A stretch of 64,000 bases of DNA from Stutzerimonas stutzeri (GCA_002339675.1 DDKB01000015.1:122793-186792); one strand, 5' to 3'. Counted from the stretch's first letter, positions 38,451 through 47,311 are shown. Notes: generated from the letters alone by a model not told the origin. A program made the numbers and translations.

Positions 38451-38627
38451 TCGGATATCCTCCAGCGGTTTTGATTGGATGCGTTGCACTCGATCGGGCG
38501 AGTGTCGGCTAGGCCCTACCGGGTCACAATCAAACCGCCATGAATGAATGCCGCGGCATAAGGTTGCAGGATGATGTCGAATCGGACGCCGAGGCACGCG
38601 CCGAAGCGGCCCTCGGCTCGCCGGCGA

Positions 38628-39683
38628 TCAGCCCAGCACGGCGCGGGCGTAGTCGGTGATCAGCCGTGGCAGGTTCTCCAGTGCTTCGGTGCTCTGTGCC
38701 GCGCCCAGCTGCAGGGCTTCCTTCGGCATGCCGAACACCACGCAGCTGGCTTCGTCCTGGGCCACCGTGCGCGCGCCGGCTTCGCGCATCGCCAGCAGCC
38801 CGCGAGCGCCGTCGTCACCCATTCCAGTCATGATCACCCCCAGCGCGTTGTGTCCGGCCTGGCGGGCGACAGAGCGGAACAGCACGTCCACCGACGGCTT
38901 GTGGCGATTGACCGGCGGCCCGTCGAGCACCTCGACGAAGTACTGCGCGCCGCTGCGTTTGAGCTGCATGTGCTTGCCGCCCGGCGCCACCAGCGCCAGA
39001 CCGGAGCGCACGCGATCCAGATGGCGGGCTTCGCGCACCTCGATCTGGCAGAGGCTGTCGAGACGCTGAGCGAACGCGGCGGTGAATTTCTCCGGCATGT
39101 GCTGAACGATGACGATGCCCGGCGAATCCACGCGCAGCTGTTTAAGCACCAGCTCCAGCGCCTGGGTACCGCCGGTCGAGGTGCCCAGCGCCACCACCCG
39201 GTCGGTGGTGGTCAGGGCGCTGGCAGCCGGCTCCGCCGGGCGCGCGGGGGAAACAGCCGGCGTGCTTCGTGCAGCGGTTACCCGCGGCCGGGTCGCGGCC
39301 GCCTGCTGGATCTGCTTGATGAGGTCGTTGGAGAGCTGCAACAGGCTGTCTTTCAGGCCGAGCCGGGCCTTGGTGAACACGCCCACAGCGCCAGCGGCAA
39401 AGGCTTCAAGGGTGATGGCCGCGCCCGCCTCGGTCAGCGTCGAGCAGATGATCGTCGGCGTCGGGCGCTCGGCCATCAACTTGCGCAGAAAGGTGATGCC
39501 GTCCATGCGCGGCATCTCGACGTCGAGCACCAGCACATCGGGCCAGTTGCGCTGCATCTTTTCCAGCGCGAACAGCGGATCGGCGGCTTGCCCGATCACC
39601 TCGATGTTCGGGTGGTTTTCCAGGCAGGCCGAAAGCACCTGACGCACCAGCGCCGAGTCATCGACGATAAACACCTTGATCAT
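38628..39683 (-). CDS. cheB: Chemotaxis protein-glutamate methylesterase CheB
   Basis: This 351-residue CheB has an N-terminal receiver (Asp54 in LVLDVEMPRMDG) and a C-terminal methylesterase. Catalytic residues are visible: Ser in ALGTSTGGT, His in VQHMPEKF and Asp in TGMGDDGA. A Pro/Ala-rich linker (about 130-165) joins the domains. It demethylates (or deamidates) receptors of the adjacent chemosensory system after phosphorylation by its CheA. Its start overlaps the cheD stop by 4 bp. It is the last gene of the nine-gene operon. Confidence 0.95.
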   Translation of the reverse strand: MIKVFIVDDSALVRQVLSACLENHPNIEVIGQAADPLFALEKMQRNWPDVLVLDVEMPRMDGITFLRKLMAERPTPTIICSTLTEAGAAITLEAFAAGAVGVFTKARLGLKDSLLQLSNDLIKQIQQAAATRPRVTAARSTPAVSPARPAEPAASALTTTDRVVALGTSTGGTQALELVLKQLRVDSPGIVIVQHMPEKFTAAFAQRLDSLCQIEVREARHLDRVRSGLALVAPGGKHMQLKRSGAQYFVEVLDGPPVNRHKPSVDVLFRSVARQAGHNALGVIMTGMGDDGARGLLAMREAGARTVAQDEASCVVFGMPKEALQLGAAQSTEALENLPRLITDYARAVLG

Positions 39684-40159
39684 GCGGTGTGCTCCATCAG
39701 GTTGGCCGCCGTAAACGACTGGCAAATCAACTGCCCGTCGCGGCCGTTGAGCGTCAGGCGTCGATAGCCCATGCCGCCAAGTTGTTGGTCATCGACACGC
39801 CAGCCAAGCTGATCGAACTGTTCCCTGGCGAAGGCGATGTTCTTCAATCCAATCTGCAAACTGCCTGGCCGGCCAGGCTGCAGGCAGGACCCGCCGCCAT
39901 AGAGGCCCTTGCGATACTCGCCAGGCGCCGAGCGGTGGCGGACCATGTCCTCTTGCAGGCGAGCGAATACCGCCTCGCCGCTACGCGTGTCGTCCTGCGC
40001 GAAGGCACCAGCGGGCACCACGAAGTGGCTCACGGCGAGCAGCCGACGCCGCGGATGCCACAGCACGACAGCCACACACGAGCCGAGCAGCGTCACCACC
40101 GGCTCGGGATACTGGCCGAACAGGTATTCACCGGGCAGGAGAAAACGAGGTGCGGTCAT
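39680..40159 (-). CDS. cheD: Chemoreceptor glutamine deamidase CheD
   Basis: This 159-residue CheD has the conserved thiol-protease-like site: VTLLGSCVAVVLW carries the active Cys and LLAVSHFVVP the His. LQIGLKNIAFAREQFDQLGWRV follows. CheD deamidates receptor glutamines and, in other bacteria, helps CheC dephosphorylate CheY; no cheC is present. Overlaps of 4 bp with cheR upstream and cheB downstream show tight translational coupling. Confidence 0.93.
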   Translation of the reverse strand: MTAPRFLLPGEYLFGQYPEPVVTLLGSCVAVVLWHPRRRLLAVSHFVVPAGAFAQDDTRSGEAVFARLQEDMVRHRSAPGEYRKGLYGGGSCLQPGRPGSLQIGLKNIAFAREQFDQLGWRVDDQQLGGMGYRRLTLNGRDGQLICQSFTAANLMEHTA

Positions 40160-40962
40160 AGGCGCTGAAACACCGAAGCCGCCACGCTGCGCAGCGGCAG
40201 GCCGAAGCCATGCAGGCTTTCGGCATGGCCGATGAACAGCAGGCCGCCCGCGCGTAGACGCTGGATCAGCCGCGCGACGATGGCGCGCTTGTCCTCGGCG
40301 CTGAAATAGATCAGCACGTTACGCAGGAAGATCACATCAAAGCTGCCGATGTCTTCTGGCAACGGCCGCATCAGGTTGAGCTCGCGAAAACGCACCCGCT
40401 CGCGCAACCCCTGGCCGAGGCGAAACTCGCCCTCGTGATCACCGATACCCCGCAGGCAGTGACGCTTGAGCCAGCCGGACGGGAAATTGCTCGACTCATC
40501 CAGTGGATAGATCGCGGCCTGCGCCTTTTCCAACACCGTTCGGCTGAGGTCGCTGCCGAGGATTGACCAGTCCGCCGGGCCATGTTCGGCCAGCACCATG
40601 GCCAGGGTATAGGGCTCCTCGCCCGACGAGCAGGCCGCGCTCCAGAGGCGTAGCGGCTCGCGCCGGCCTTCCAGCCAGCGGGCGAGAAACTGAAAATGCT
40701 GCGGTTCGCGAAAGAAGTAGGTTTCGTTGGTGGTCAGCAGGTCGATCACCAGCCGCTGCTCGGCCTGCTTGGTCGGATCCCTGAGCAACACCAGATAGTC
40801 GCGGTAGCTGCTCAGGTTCAGCGCGCGCAACCGGCGCATCAGGCGACCGGCCACCAGCGGCCGCTTGCTCTCGCTCAGATGAATGCCCGACGCCTCGGCC
40901 ATCAGTTGCTGCAGGAAGCGGAACTCCTGCTCGCCCAGCACCGGCAGGCTTGACGTCGGCAT
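40156..40962 (-). CDS. cheR: Chemotaxis protein methyltransferase CheR
   Basis: This 268-residue CheR has an N-terminal helical domain (EFRFLQQLMAEASGIHLSESKRPLVAGRLMRRLR) and an AdoMet domain: LRLWSAACSSGEEPYTLAMVLAEH is motif I, and GSFDVIFLRNVLIYFS contains the RNVLIYF motif. It methylates receptor glutamates. It shares 4 bp with cheD. The preceding cheW stop is 2 bp away, so all are co-translated. Confidence 0.95.
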   Translation of the reverse strand: MPTSSLPVLGEQEFRFLQQLMAEASGIHLSESKRPLVAGRLMRRLRALNLSSYRDYLVLLRDPTKQAEQRLVIDLLTTNETYFFREPQHFQFLARWLEGRREPLRLWSAACSSGEEPYTLAMVLAEHGPADWSILGSDLSRTVLEKAQAAIYPLDESSNFPSGWLKRHCLRGIGDHEGEFRLGQGLRERVRFRELNLMRPLPEDIGSFDVIFLRNVLIYFSAEDKRAIVARLIQRLRAGGLLFIGHAESLHGFGLPLRSVAASVFQRL

Positions 40963-40964
40963 GC

Positions 40965-41480
40965 TCAGCTCGCCTGCGCCATCGCCTGGCTGATCTGCAG
41001 GATGTCATCCAGCGACAACACCTTGCGCACGTCCAGGATAATGGTGAAGCCGCGTTCGTCACGCGCCATGCCGGCGATGAACTCCGTGCGGATCCCGGCG
41101 CCGAACGCCGGCGCGGGTTCGACATCGGAGCCCTGAATATCCAGTACTGCGTCGACCGCATCGACCACCAGGCCGATGCGCTGCAGCGAATCATTCAGAT
41201 CCAGCTCGATGATGACGATGCAGGTCCGCTTGCCCGGTACCGTGCGCTCCATACCGAAGCGTGCGGCCAGGTCGAGCACCGGCACGACGTTGCCGCGCAG
41301 GTTGATCACCCCGTGGATGCACGCCGGCATCATCGGTACACCGGTGATCTGCCCGTACTCGATGATCTCGCGCACCAATTCGATGGGCAGCGCATAGCGT
41401 GCCTGGCGCACCCGGAACGACAGGTGCTGGATGTCAGCCGGCGCGGCGCTGGCGGCGCCGCTTACCTGTGGAAGATTCAT
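40965..41480 (-). CDS. cheW: Coupling protein CheW
   Basis: This 171-residue CheW/SH3-like scaffold links the receptors to CheA in this array. HLSFRVRQARYALPIELVREIIEYGQITGVPMMPACIHGVINLRGNVVPVLDL is the CheW signature and VDAVDAVLDI the second sub-barrel. GGGGGCGAAG precedes ATG 41480. It sits between the MCP gene and cheR within the operon. Confidence 0.94.
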   Translation of the reverse strand: MNLPQVSGAASAAPADIQHLSFRVRQARYALPIELVREIIEYGQITGVPMMPACIHGVINLRGNVVPVLDLAARFGMERTVPGKRTCIVIIELDLNDSLQRIGLVVDAVDAVLDIQGSDVEPAPAFGAGIRTEFIAGMARDERGFTIILDVRKVLSLDDILQISQAMAQAS

Positions 41481-41490
41481 CTTCGCCCCC

Positions 41491-43137
41491 TTAGGTGAAG
41501 CTGACGAACTGGCCGTCGTCGGCCATGACGGACGGCTTGCGGATGCTGCGCACCGAGCGATTGCTGGGCTTGGCGCTGGGAGCCGCGGGCTGGCGACCGA
41601 GGCTCTGAGCGGCGACATCACGCGCATCGAGCCGGAAGAAGCTGATCAGCTCCAGCAGTTGCGAGGCCTGGGCGTTCATCTCCTCGGAGGTGGCAGCCAG
41701 CTCCTCGGACGCCGAGGCGTTCTGCTGGGTGATCTGGTTCATCTGGCCCATGGCGATGTTGATCTGGCCGGCGCCGGTGCTCTGCTCTTGAGAAGCGGCG
41801 GTGATTTCCTGCACCAGATCCGAGGTCTTCTGGATGTTCGGCACGATGTCGTCGAGCAGGCGCCCGGCCTGTTCGGCCAGCTGCACGCTGCTGCCGGCCA
41901 CGCCGCCGATTTCCTGCGCAGCGACCTGGCTACGCTCGGCCAGCTTGCGCACTTCGGCGGCCACGACCGCAAAGCCCTTGCCATGGTCACCGGCACGCGC
42001 CGCTTCGATGGCCGCGTTGAGCGCCAGCAGGTTGGTCTGGTAGGCGATGTCGTCGATGATGCCGATCTTGTCGGCGATCTGCTTCATGGCGATAACCATG
42101 TCACGCACCGCACGGCCGCCAGCCACGGCATCGTTGGCCGCCTTGCCGGCAATGCTGTCGGTGATCTTCGCGCTTTCGGTGTTCTGCGCGATCGAGGCGG
42201 ACATCTGTTCGACCGACGCGGTGGTCTGCTCGACGCCGGCGGCCTGCTCGCTGGCCGCCTGGCTCAGCGATTGCGAAGTGGCACTGACTTCTTCGGACGC
42301 CGACGACAAGGAGTCGGCGGCACTGCGCACGTCGCCCATGACGCTGCGCAGGCGCTCGGTCATGTTCTTCATGGCGTTGAGCAGCTGGCCGGTTTCGTCC
42401 TTGCTGTCGACCTCGACCTGGATACCCAGGTCGCCAGCGGCGAGCGAGTCGGCTACCGACACCGCACGGTTGAGCGGCCGGGTGATGCTGCGGGTGACCA
42501 GGATGCCAATGCCGAAGCCGAGCACGGCGGCGATGATCACCAGCGCAATCATCTGGGTGCGCGAGCTGAGGTAGATCCCGGAGATCTGCTCGTTGGCCTC
42601 CTTGGCACGCGAGACCTTTCGCTCAACCAGGGCGGTCAGCAGATCGTCGGCCTTGTTGCCGGTTTCACGCAGCTGCGGCAGCATCACCGTCAGCTCATCG
42701 GCTGGGCGCACCTCGGCGGACGCCTCGCGCAGCTTGAGTAGCTGCTCGACAGTTCGCACATAGGCGGCCATCGGCTCGCTGAGCGCTTCGAACTGGGCGA
42801 TGCCCTCGGCGGACACGAAGCTCGGGCGGGTGAGCTCGATGTGCTCGTACATTTTCTTGATGGCATCGCGGGTCTGGCGGATGGCGAAATCGCGCTCCTC
42901 CAGGCTGGTGGCCAACATGCTCGAACGCAGGCCGCGGCCGACGTAGATCAGCTGCACATTGGCCGACTGGATGTTGTTCAGCGCGATCATCTCGCGTTCA
43001 TACATCTGGTCGGACAGCTCGTTGACCTGCTCGAGGTTACGTAAACCCAGCATGCCGACCGTGACAGTCAGCGCCACCACCACCAGGAAGCCGGCGATCA
43101 GACGGGTCCCTATCTTGAAGTTACCGAACATTTTCAT
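41491..43137 (-). CDS. Methyl-accepting chemotaxis protein (4HB-type sensor)
   Basis: This 548-residue receptor has TM1 (about 10-30), a periplasmic four-helix-bundle-like domain (about 35-185), TM2 (about 190-212), HAMP (about 215-265) and a signalling domain with the hairpin AYQTNLLALNAAIEAARAGDHGKGFAVVAAEVRKLAERS. No NWETF-type pentapeptide follows the last helix, so CheR/CheB/CheD reach it without a tether. AGGAGA with 8-nt spacing supports ATG 43137. It lies between cheA and cheW and is probably the cognate receptor. Confidence 0.94.
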   Translation of the reverse strand: MKMFGNFKIGTRLIAGFLVVVALTVTVGMLGLRNLEQVNELSDQMYEREMIALNNIQSANVQLIYVGRGLRSSMLATSLEERDFAIRQTRDAIKKMYEHIELTRPSFVSAEGIAQFEALSEPMAAYVRTVEQLLKLREASAEVRPADELTVMLPQLRETGNKADDLLTALVERKVSRAKEANEQISGIYLSSRTQMIALVIIAAVLGFGIGILVTRSITRPLNRAVSVADSLAAGDLGIQVEVDSKDETGQLLNAMKNMTERLRSVMGDVRSAADSLSSASEEVSATSQSLSQAASEQAAGVEQTTASVEQMSASIAQNTESAKITDSIAGKAANDAVAGGRAVRDMVIAMKQIADKIGIIDDIAYQTNLLALNAAIEAARAGDHGKGFAVVAAEVRKLAERSQVAAQEIGGVAGSSVQLAEQAGRLLDDIVPNIQKTSDLVQEITAASQEQSTGAGQINIAMGQMNQITQQNASASEELAATSEEMNAQASQLLELISFFRLDARDVAAQSLGRQPAAPSAKPSNRSVRSIRKPSVMADDGQFVSFT

Positions 43138-43149
43138 GGGTGTTTCTCC

Positions 43150-45378
43150 TTACTGGCCTGCGAGGTCCTGGCGGGATGGGCTGATGCGCTGGGCAGCAGG
43201 ATTCGCGTCGACGTGGTTTTGCAGGTAACGGAACAGACTGGGTATATCCAGGATCAGGGCGACCTGCCCGGTTCCCAGGATGGTGGAGCCACCAATGCCT
43301 TGCAGGTGCTGGAACAGCTGCCCGAGCGGTTTGATGACGGTTTGCAGTTCACCGTGAAGGTGATCGACGATCAGCCCGGCCTGTTGCCGGCCCTGGCTGA
43401 CGACAATGATGTTGCGACGTTTGCCGTGGCTTTCCGGCAGGTTGAAGTGGGCCGCCAGCGACAGGCAGGGCAACGGCTTGCCGCGCAGATTGAGGTAGCC
43501 GTAGGCCCCGCAACTCAGTTGCTCGGTGTCCATTTCCAGACACTCGGTCACCATGTCCAGCGGGATCACGAAATAGTCGTCGCCGAGGCTGACGAGGAAA
43601 CCGTCGATGATCGCCAGCGTCAGCGGCAGGCGGATGCGGAAGGTGCAGCCCTGCCCTTCGCGTGAATCGATCTCGATGGTGCCGCGCAAGGCATCGATGG
43701 CGCTGCGCACCACGTCCAGCCCTACACCGCGGCCGGACAGGTCGGAAACGCTCTCGGCGGTGGAGAACCCGGCGGCAAAGATCAGCGCCTGGATGTCGGC
43801 CTCGGGCAGGTTCGCCTGGGCATCGATCAGACCGCGAGCGATCGCTTTCTCACGAATGCGCGCGGTGTTGAGGCCGCGCCCGTCGTCGGCGACTTCGATC
43901 ACGATCATCCCCGACTCGTGATAGGCATCCAGACGCAGATGGCCCTCGACCGGTTTGCCGGCGGCGACGCGACCGTCGGCCGACTCGATACCGTGGTCGA
44001 TGGCGTTGCGCACCAGGTGCGTCAGCGGGTCGGCCAGCTTGTCGATGACCGCCTTGTCGAGTTCGGTGTCGGCACCACGGATCTCTAGCCGAATGTCCTT
44101 GCCCAGTTGCTGGCTGACGTCGCGCACCACGCGCTGGAAACGATTGAAGGTGTCGCCGATCTCGATCATGCGCAGCTTCAATGCTGCCTCGCGGATCAGC
44201 TCGACGTGCTGGTTGACGGTCTGGGTACTCTCGATGCAGCCCGCATCGCCATGCGAACGGGCACGCAGCTGCGCACCGGCTGCGCTGATGACCAGTTCGC
44301 CGACCAGATTGATCAGCTCGTCCAGCTTGTTGGCCGCTACACGGATCTGGCTGCTTTCCTGGCTGCGCTTCTCGCGCGCCACCTGCTGCTTGGCCAGGGC
44401 GGCGTTGACTGCCTGCGGCGCAACGATGCCTTCGTTGACCAGCACGGTGCCCAGCGGCGGCTTGACCTCGACCGTTTCCGCGGCCTGCAGGGCCAGGCCT
44501 TCTTCCAGTTCGCGCTCGGTCAACAGACCACTGGCGACCAGAATCCGGCCGATCTGCGCGTCCGTTTCCGGCAAATCGTGGATCAGCTGCAGGTAGTCCT
44601 GCAGCTCACTGGACGGCGGCAGGATGCGCAGGGTGCAGAAGTCCTCGATGAACTCGAAGACTTCTTCGATCTCGGCCTTGCCGGCCGGCGTGCACAGCGC
44701 AATTTCCAGGCCCAGGTAGCAGCTCTCCGGCTGCAACTCGGCCAGCGACGGCAGCGATTCGCTCACTGTTTGCAAATGGAGGATGTCGCCCAGTCGGCTC
44801 AGGAAGCGGACAAACGAACTGGGCTCGAAGCCGTTGCGCAGCAGATTGGTGTGAAACCGCAAGGAAATGTGCCAGGCGCCGTCGGCATCGCAGGTGGCGC
44901 AGCGCTCGAGCTGTCCGCGGCTGCTGCAGCTGTCCTCGGGCAGCATGACGACCGGAATCTGCAGCGCCTGGGGTGCCGCGTCGGTGCAGCTGGCGAGCTC
45001 GGCCAGCAGCGGCTGCTGGCGGCTGTCGTCGACCAGCAGCTCGCCTTTGTCGGTGTCGATCAGCTCGATCATCGCGCTGATCTCATCCAGGCAACGCAGC
45101 ATCAGCGAGATCAGTGCCGGCGACAGGCTCTGCGCCCCGTCACGCACCGCCATCAGCAGGTTTTCCAGATGATGGGTGAAGCCCACCAGCGGCCCCAGCG
45201 AAAACAGGCCCGCCGAACCCTTGAGCGTGTGCATTGCGCGGAACAGCCCGTTGATCGCCTCTTCGTCGGTCGGGCACTCGTCGAGCAGCAGCAGGTACTC
45301 TTCGGCCTGCTTGGCCAGGTCACGGGCCTCTTCGACAAAGCTCAGCAGCAGCTGGCTCCATTGTTCGCCATCAAGCAT
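43150..45378 (-). CDS. cheA: Chemotaxis histidine kinase CheA with MshEN-like repeats
   Basis: This 742-residue CheA has P1/HPt (1-110; phospho-His50 in AMHTLKGSAGLF) and a divergent middle region. Dimerisation P3 begins near IRVAANKLDELINLVGEL (about 345), then P4 kinase (THLVRNAIDHGIE, VADDGRGL, GFSTAESVSDLSGRGVGLD) and P5/CheW-like. Between P2 and P3 are two 24-residue repeats, residues 275-298 and 308-331, each fitting xLGxx(L/V)(L/V)xxG(L/I)(L/V)x4Lx3LxxQ except for conservative swaps. ATG 45378 was preferred to GTG 45381 because of AAGGA spacing. It controls CheY of this operon. Confidence 0.93.
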   Translation of the reverse strand: MLDGEQWSQLLLSFVEEARDLAKQAEEYLLLLDECPTDEEAINGLFRAMHTLKGSAGLFSLGPLVGFTHHLENLLMAVRDGAQSLSPALISLMLRCLDEISAMIELIDTDKGELLVDDSRQQPLLAELASCTDAAPQALQIPVVMLPEDSCSSRGQLERCATCDADGAWHISLRFHTNLLRNGFEPSSFVRFLSRLGDILHLQTVSESLPSLAELQPESCYLGLEIALCTPAGKAEIEEVFEFIEDFCTLRILPPSSELQDYLQLIHDLPETDAQIGRILVASGLLTERELEEGLALQAAETVEVKPPLGTVLVNEGIVAPQAVNAALAKQQVAREKRSQESSQIRVAANKLDELINLVGELVISAAGAQLRARSHGDAGCIESTQTVNQHVELIREAALKLRMIEIGDTFNRFQRVVRDVSQQLGKDIRLEIRGADTELDKAVIDKLADPLTHLVRNAIDHGIESADGRVAAGKPVEGHLRLDAYHESGMIVIEVADDGRGLNTARIREKAIARGLIDAQANLPEADIQALIFAAGFSTAESVSDLSGRGVGLDVVRSAIDALRGTIEIDSREGQGCTFRIRLPLTLAIIDGFLVSLGDDYFVIPLDMVTECLEMDTEQLSCGAYGYLNLRGKPLPCLSLAAHFNLPESHGKRRNIIVVSQGRQQAGLIVDHLHGELQTVIKPLGQLFQHLQGIGGSTILGTGQVALILDIPSLFRYLQNHVDANPAAQRISPSRQDLAGQ

Positions 45379-45390
45379 CACGGTTTCCTT

Positions 45391-45714
45391 TCAGCGATGG
45401 GCCAGTAGGACGTCGGGGTACAGGGTTTCCAGGCGCAACAGCTCGAGCACCTCGGTCACCGCGGCGGCCGGACCCTGCACCTTCAAGCTGCCGCCGGCCG
45501 CCTCGACATGACGCTGTGTCGCGAGCAGCAGCTGCGCCCCGGCGGTGTCGAGGTCTTCCAGCGCTTGGAGGTCGAGCAGGCAGGGCCGCGCCTCCGGCGT
45601 GGCCAGCATGCTCAGCAACGTCGCGTGCGCCTCGCCGACCTCGTAGATGGTCAGGCTGCCGGTCAGGCAGAGCCGGGCCGGCTCCACGCTGCGGTCGTAG
45701 GTGATTTCGAGCAT
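45391..45714 (-). CDS. STAS-domain protein in the che operon
   Basis: This 107-residue protein is a single STAS domain (MLEITYDRSVEPARLCLTGSLTIYEVGEAHATLLSMLA, then CLLDLQALEDLDTAGAQLLLATQRHVE). A phosphorylatable Thr sits at the DTAG turn where anti-sigma factor antagonists have Ser. No RsbW/SpoIIAB-type kinase gene is in the operon. Similar STAS proteins occur in several second chemosensory operons and may hold scaffolds together. Its stop is 9 bp from cheA. Confidence 0.85.
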   Translation of the reverse strand: MLEITYDRSVEPARLCLTGSLTIYEVGEAHATLLSMLATPEARPCLLDLQALEDLDTAGAQLLLATQRHVEAAGGSLKVQGPAAAVTEVLELLRLETLYPDVLLAHR

Positions 45715-45715
45715 G

Positions 45716-46081
45716 TCAGCCGACCAGCTTGTCGACGGCCGTCAGCAGTTGCTGCGGCTGGAACGGCTTGACGATCCAGGCCTTGGCGCCCGCGGCCTGG
45801 CCTTCGGCTTTCTTGCCCTGCTCGCTTTCGGTGGTGAGCATGACGATGGGGGTAAAGCGGTAGGCCGCGTTGGCCTTGACCGCCTTGACCAGGCCGATGC
45901 CATCGAGGTTCGGCATGTTCACGTCGCTGATGATCAGGTTGATCTTCTGCCCGTTGAGCTTGGTCAGCGCGTCCTTGCCATCAACGGCTTCGATCACCTG
46001 GTGGCCCGCGCCGGTGAGGGTCATCTTCACCAGCTGGCGCATGGAGAGCGAGTCGTCGACGATGAGAATGGTCTTGGCCAT
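45716..46081 (-). CDS. cheY: Response regulator CheY
   Basis: This is a 121-residue single-domain receiver: MAKTILIVDDSLSMRQLVKMTL (acidic pocket), phospho-acceptor Asp53 in NLIISDVNMPNLDG, MLTTES, and Lys in WIVKPFQPQQL. It is the output of this array. Because no flagellar or CheZ genes lie near, its target may be a motor or another process. The STAS gene begins 1 bp after the stop. Confidence 0.94.
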   Translation of the reverse strand: MAKTILIVDDSLSMRQLVKMTLTGAGHQVIEAVDGKDALTKLNGQKINLIISDVNMPNLDGIGLVKAVKANAAYRFTPIVMLTTESEQGKKAEGQAAGAKAWIVKPFQPQQLLTAVDKLVG

Positions 46082-46111
46082 GTGATGCTCCCTGTTGAAT
46101 CGAAAGTTGAA

Positions 46112-47194
46112 TCAGAAAAAGGTCACGTCGTCGCCGGAGCTCTTGCCGCGGGTCTTGCCGTGGCGCTCCTCGTCCGTGGTGAAGTGCTGGTGCAGCTCGC
46201 GCAGCCAGCGCTGCGGGTCGCTCACGCTGCCATCGCCGACGCGCACGGCCTGATCCAGGCGTTGCATGTCGTGCTGCAGGTGGTCGAGCATCTGGTCGGT
46301 GCGGTCCTGGAACTGCAGGCTGACGACGATCTCCTCGATGGTCGCCTGGGTGACGCGGGTCTCCTGCTGCAGCTGCAGCGAGGTGACCGAGAGCTCGTTG
46401 AGGCTCTGCCCCAGGCCCTGCATGACGTCGCCCGCCACGCTGTCCAGGTAGCTGAGGTTGTCGCGCTCACTGGTGGTCAGCTCGTCGGCGGCGGTCACGG
46501 TGGCGCGGATCGCCTGGTTGATCTCGCTGACCTTGTTGCCCATCTGCTGGCCGGTCTCGGCCGACAGCGTCGACAGCTTGCGCACCTCGTCGGCCACCAC
46601 CGAGAAGCCACGGCCGTAGTCGCCGGCACGGGCCGCTTCGATGGCGGCATTGAGCGCGAGCAGGTTGGTCTGGCTGGCAATGTCCTGGACGTGTTTGGCC
46701 ATGGACTGCAGTTCGCTGGCGTAACCGTTGAGGTCGGCGATGGTGCCCAGCAATTCGGCCTTGCGGCCGCTGGCGGCATGGAACGCCGAGGTCACTTCGT
46801 TGAGTCGGTTCTGTGCCTGACGCAGGCTGCTGGCCATACCGTCGCCGCCGATCACGTTGTCCGATTTGCTCAGGGTCTGGCTGAGCCGATCCGACAAGCC
46901 GGCGAAGTGCTCGAACAGCTGGCGCACGCTGTTTTGCTGGATGTCGCGCACCTGTCCCAGGTTCTTGTTCCAGGTCGGCAACACGGCGTTGAGCAATGGC
47001 TCGACCGCTGGGGCGGCAGCCGGCGCCGCAACAACCGGCTCGGCGTTGACCGCCACGCGAGACGCGCGCGGCTTGAGAAAGACTGCCGCAGCCACGCAGA
47101 CAGCGCTGCCCGTACCAGCGATCCAGGGCGAGCCCAGTGCCAGTCCGGCGAGCCCGGCGGCAATTCCAATCCAGAGAGCAGGGTAGGCAAACAC
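46112..47194 (-). CDS. Receptor-like methyl-accepting protein with DxxxQ tail motif
   Basis: This is a 360-residue protein. Two N-terminal membrane segments (about 2-20 and 25-42) are separated by almost no periplasmic loop and no HAMP is seen. A cytoplasmic signalling helix pair follows, with ASQTNLLALNAAIEAARAGDYGRGFSVVADEVRKLS. C-terminal residues 289-320 contain SLQFQDRTDQMLDHL, where D297-x3-Q301 resembles the CheZ phosphatase motif. The chain ends GDDVTFF. I prefer GTG 47194 (VFAYPALWIG); a TTG at 47266 adds 24 residues. It is the first gene of the chemosensory operon. Confidence 0.8.
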   Translation of the reverse strand: MFAYPALWIGIAAGLAGLALGSPWIAGTGSAVCVAAAVFLKPRASRVAVNAEPVVAAPAAAPAVEPLLNAVLPTWNKNLGQVRDIQQNSVRQLFEHFAGLSDRLSQTLSKSDNVIGGDGMASSLRQAQNRLNEVTSAFHAASGRKAELLGTIADLNGYASELQSMAKHVQDIASQTNLLALNAAIEAARAGDYGRGFSVVADEVRKLSTLSAETGQQMGNKVSEINQAIRATVTAADELTTSERDNLSYLDSVAGDVMQGLGQSLNELSVTSLQLQQETRVTQATIEEIVVSLQFQDRTDQMLDHLQHDMQRLDQAVRVGDGSVSDPQRWLRELHQHFTTDEERHGKTRGKSSGDDVTFF

Positions 47195-47267
47195 GGTGCG
47201 GCCTCGCGGGGCAGAGTCGAATGGCCGGCACGATAGGCAGCCGCGATCAACCGCGGTATCAGGCAAA

Positions 47268-47311
47268 ACCCTAGGCGGCCCTAGGGTGTCCTAAGGTGTC
47301 GAAGCCCTAAA
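47268..47311. repeat. CCCTAGG-type direct repeats in divergent promoter
   Basis: CCCTAGG occurs twice, followed by CCTAAGG and CCCTAAA, at about 10-nt steps between the chemosensory operon and the kinase gene. Downstream at 47420 lies TACCCCT, a NarL-type heptamer. Possible operators for the NarL-family regulator encoded next. Confidence 0.5.
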
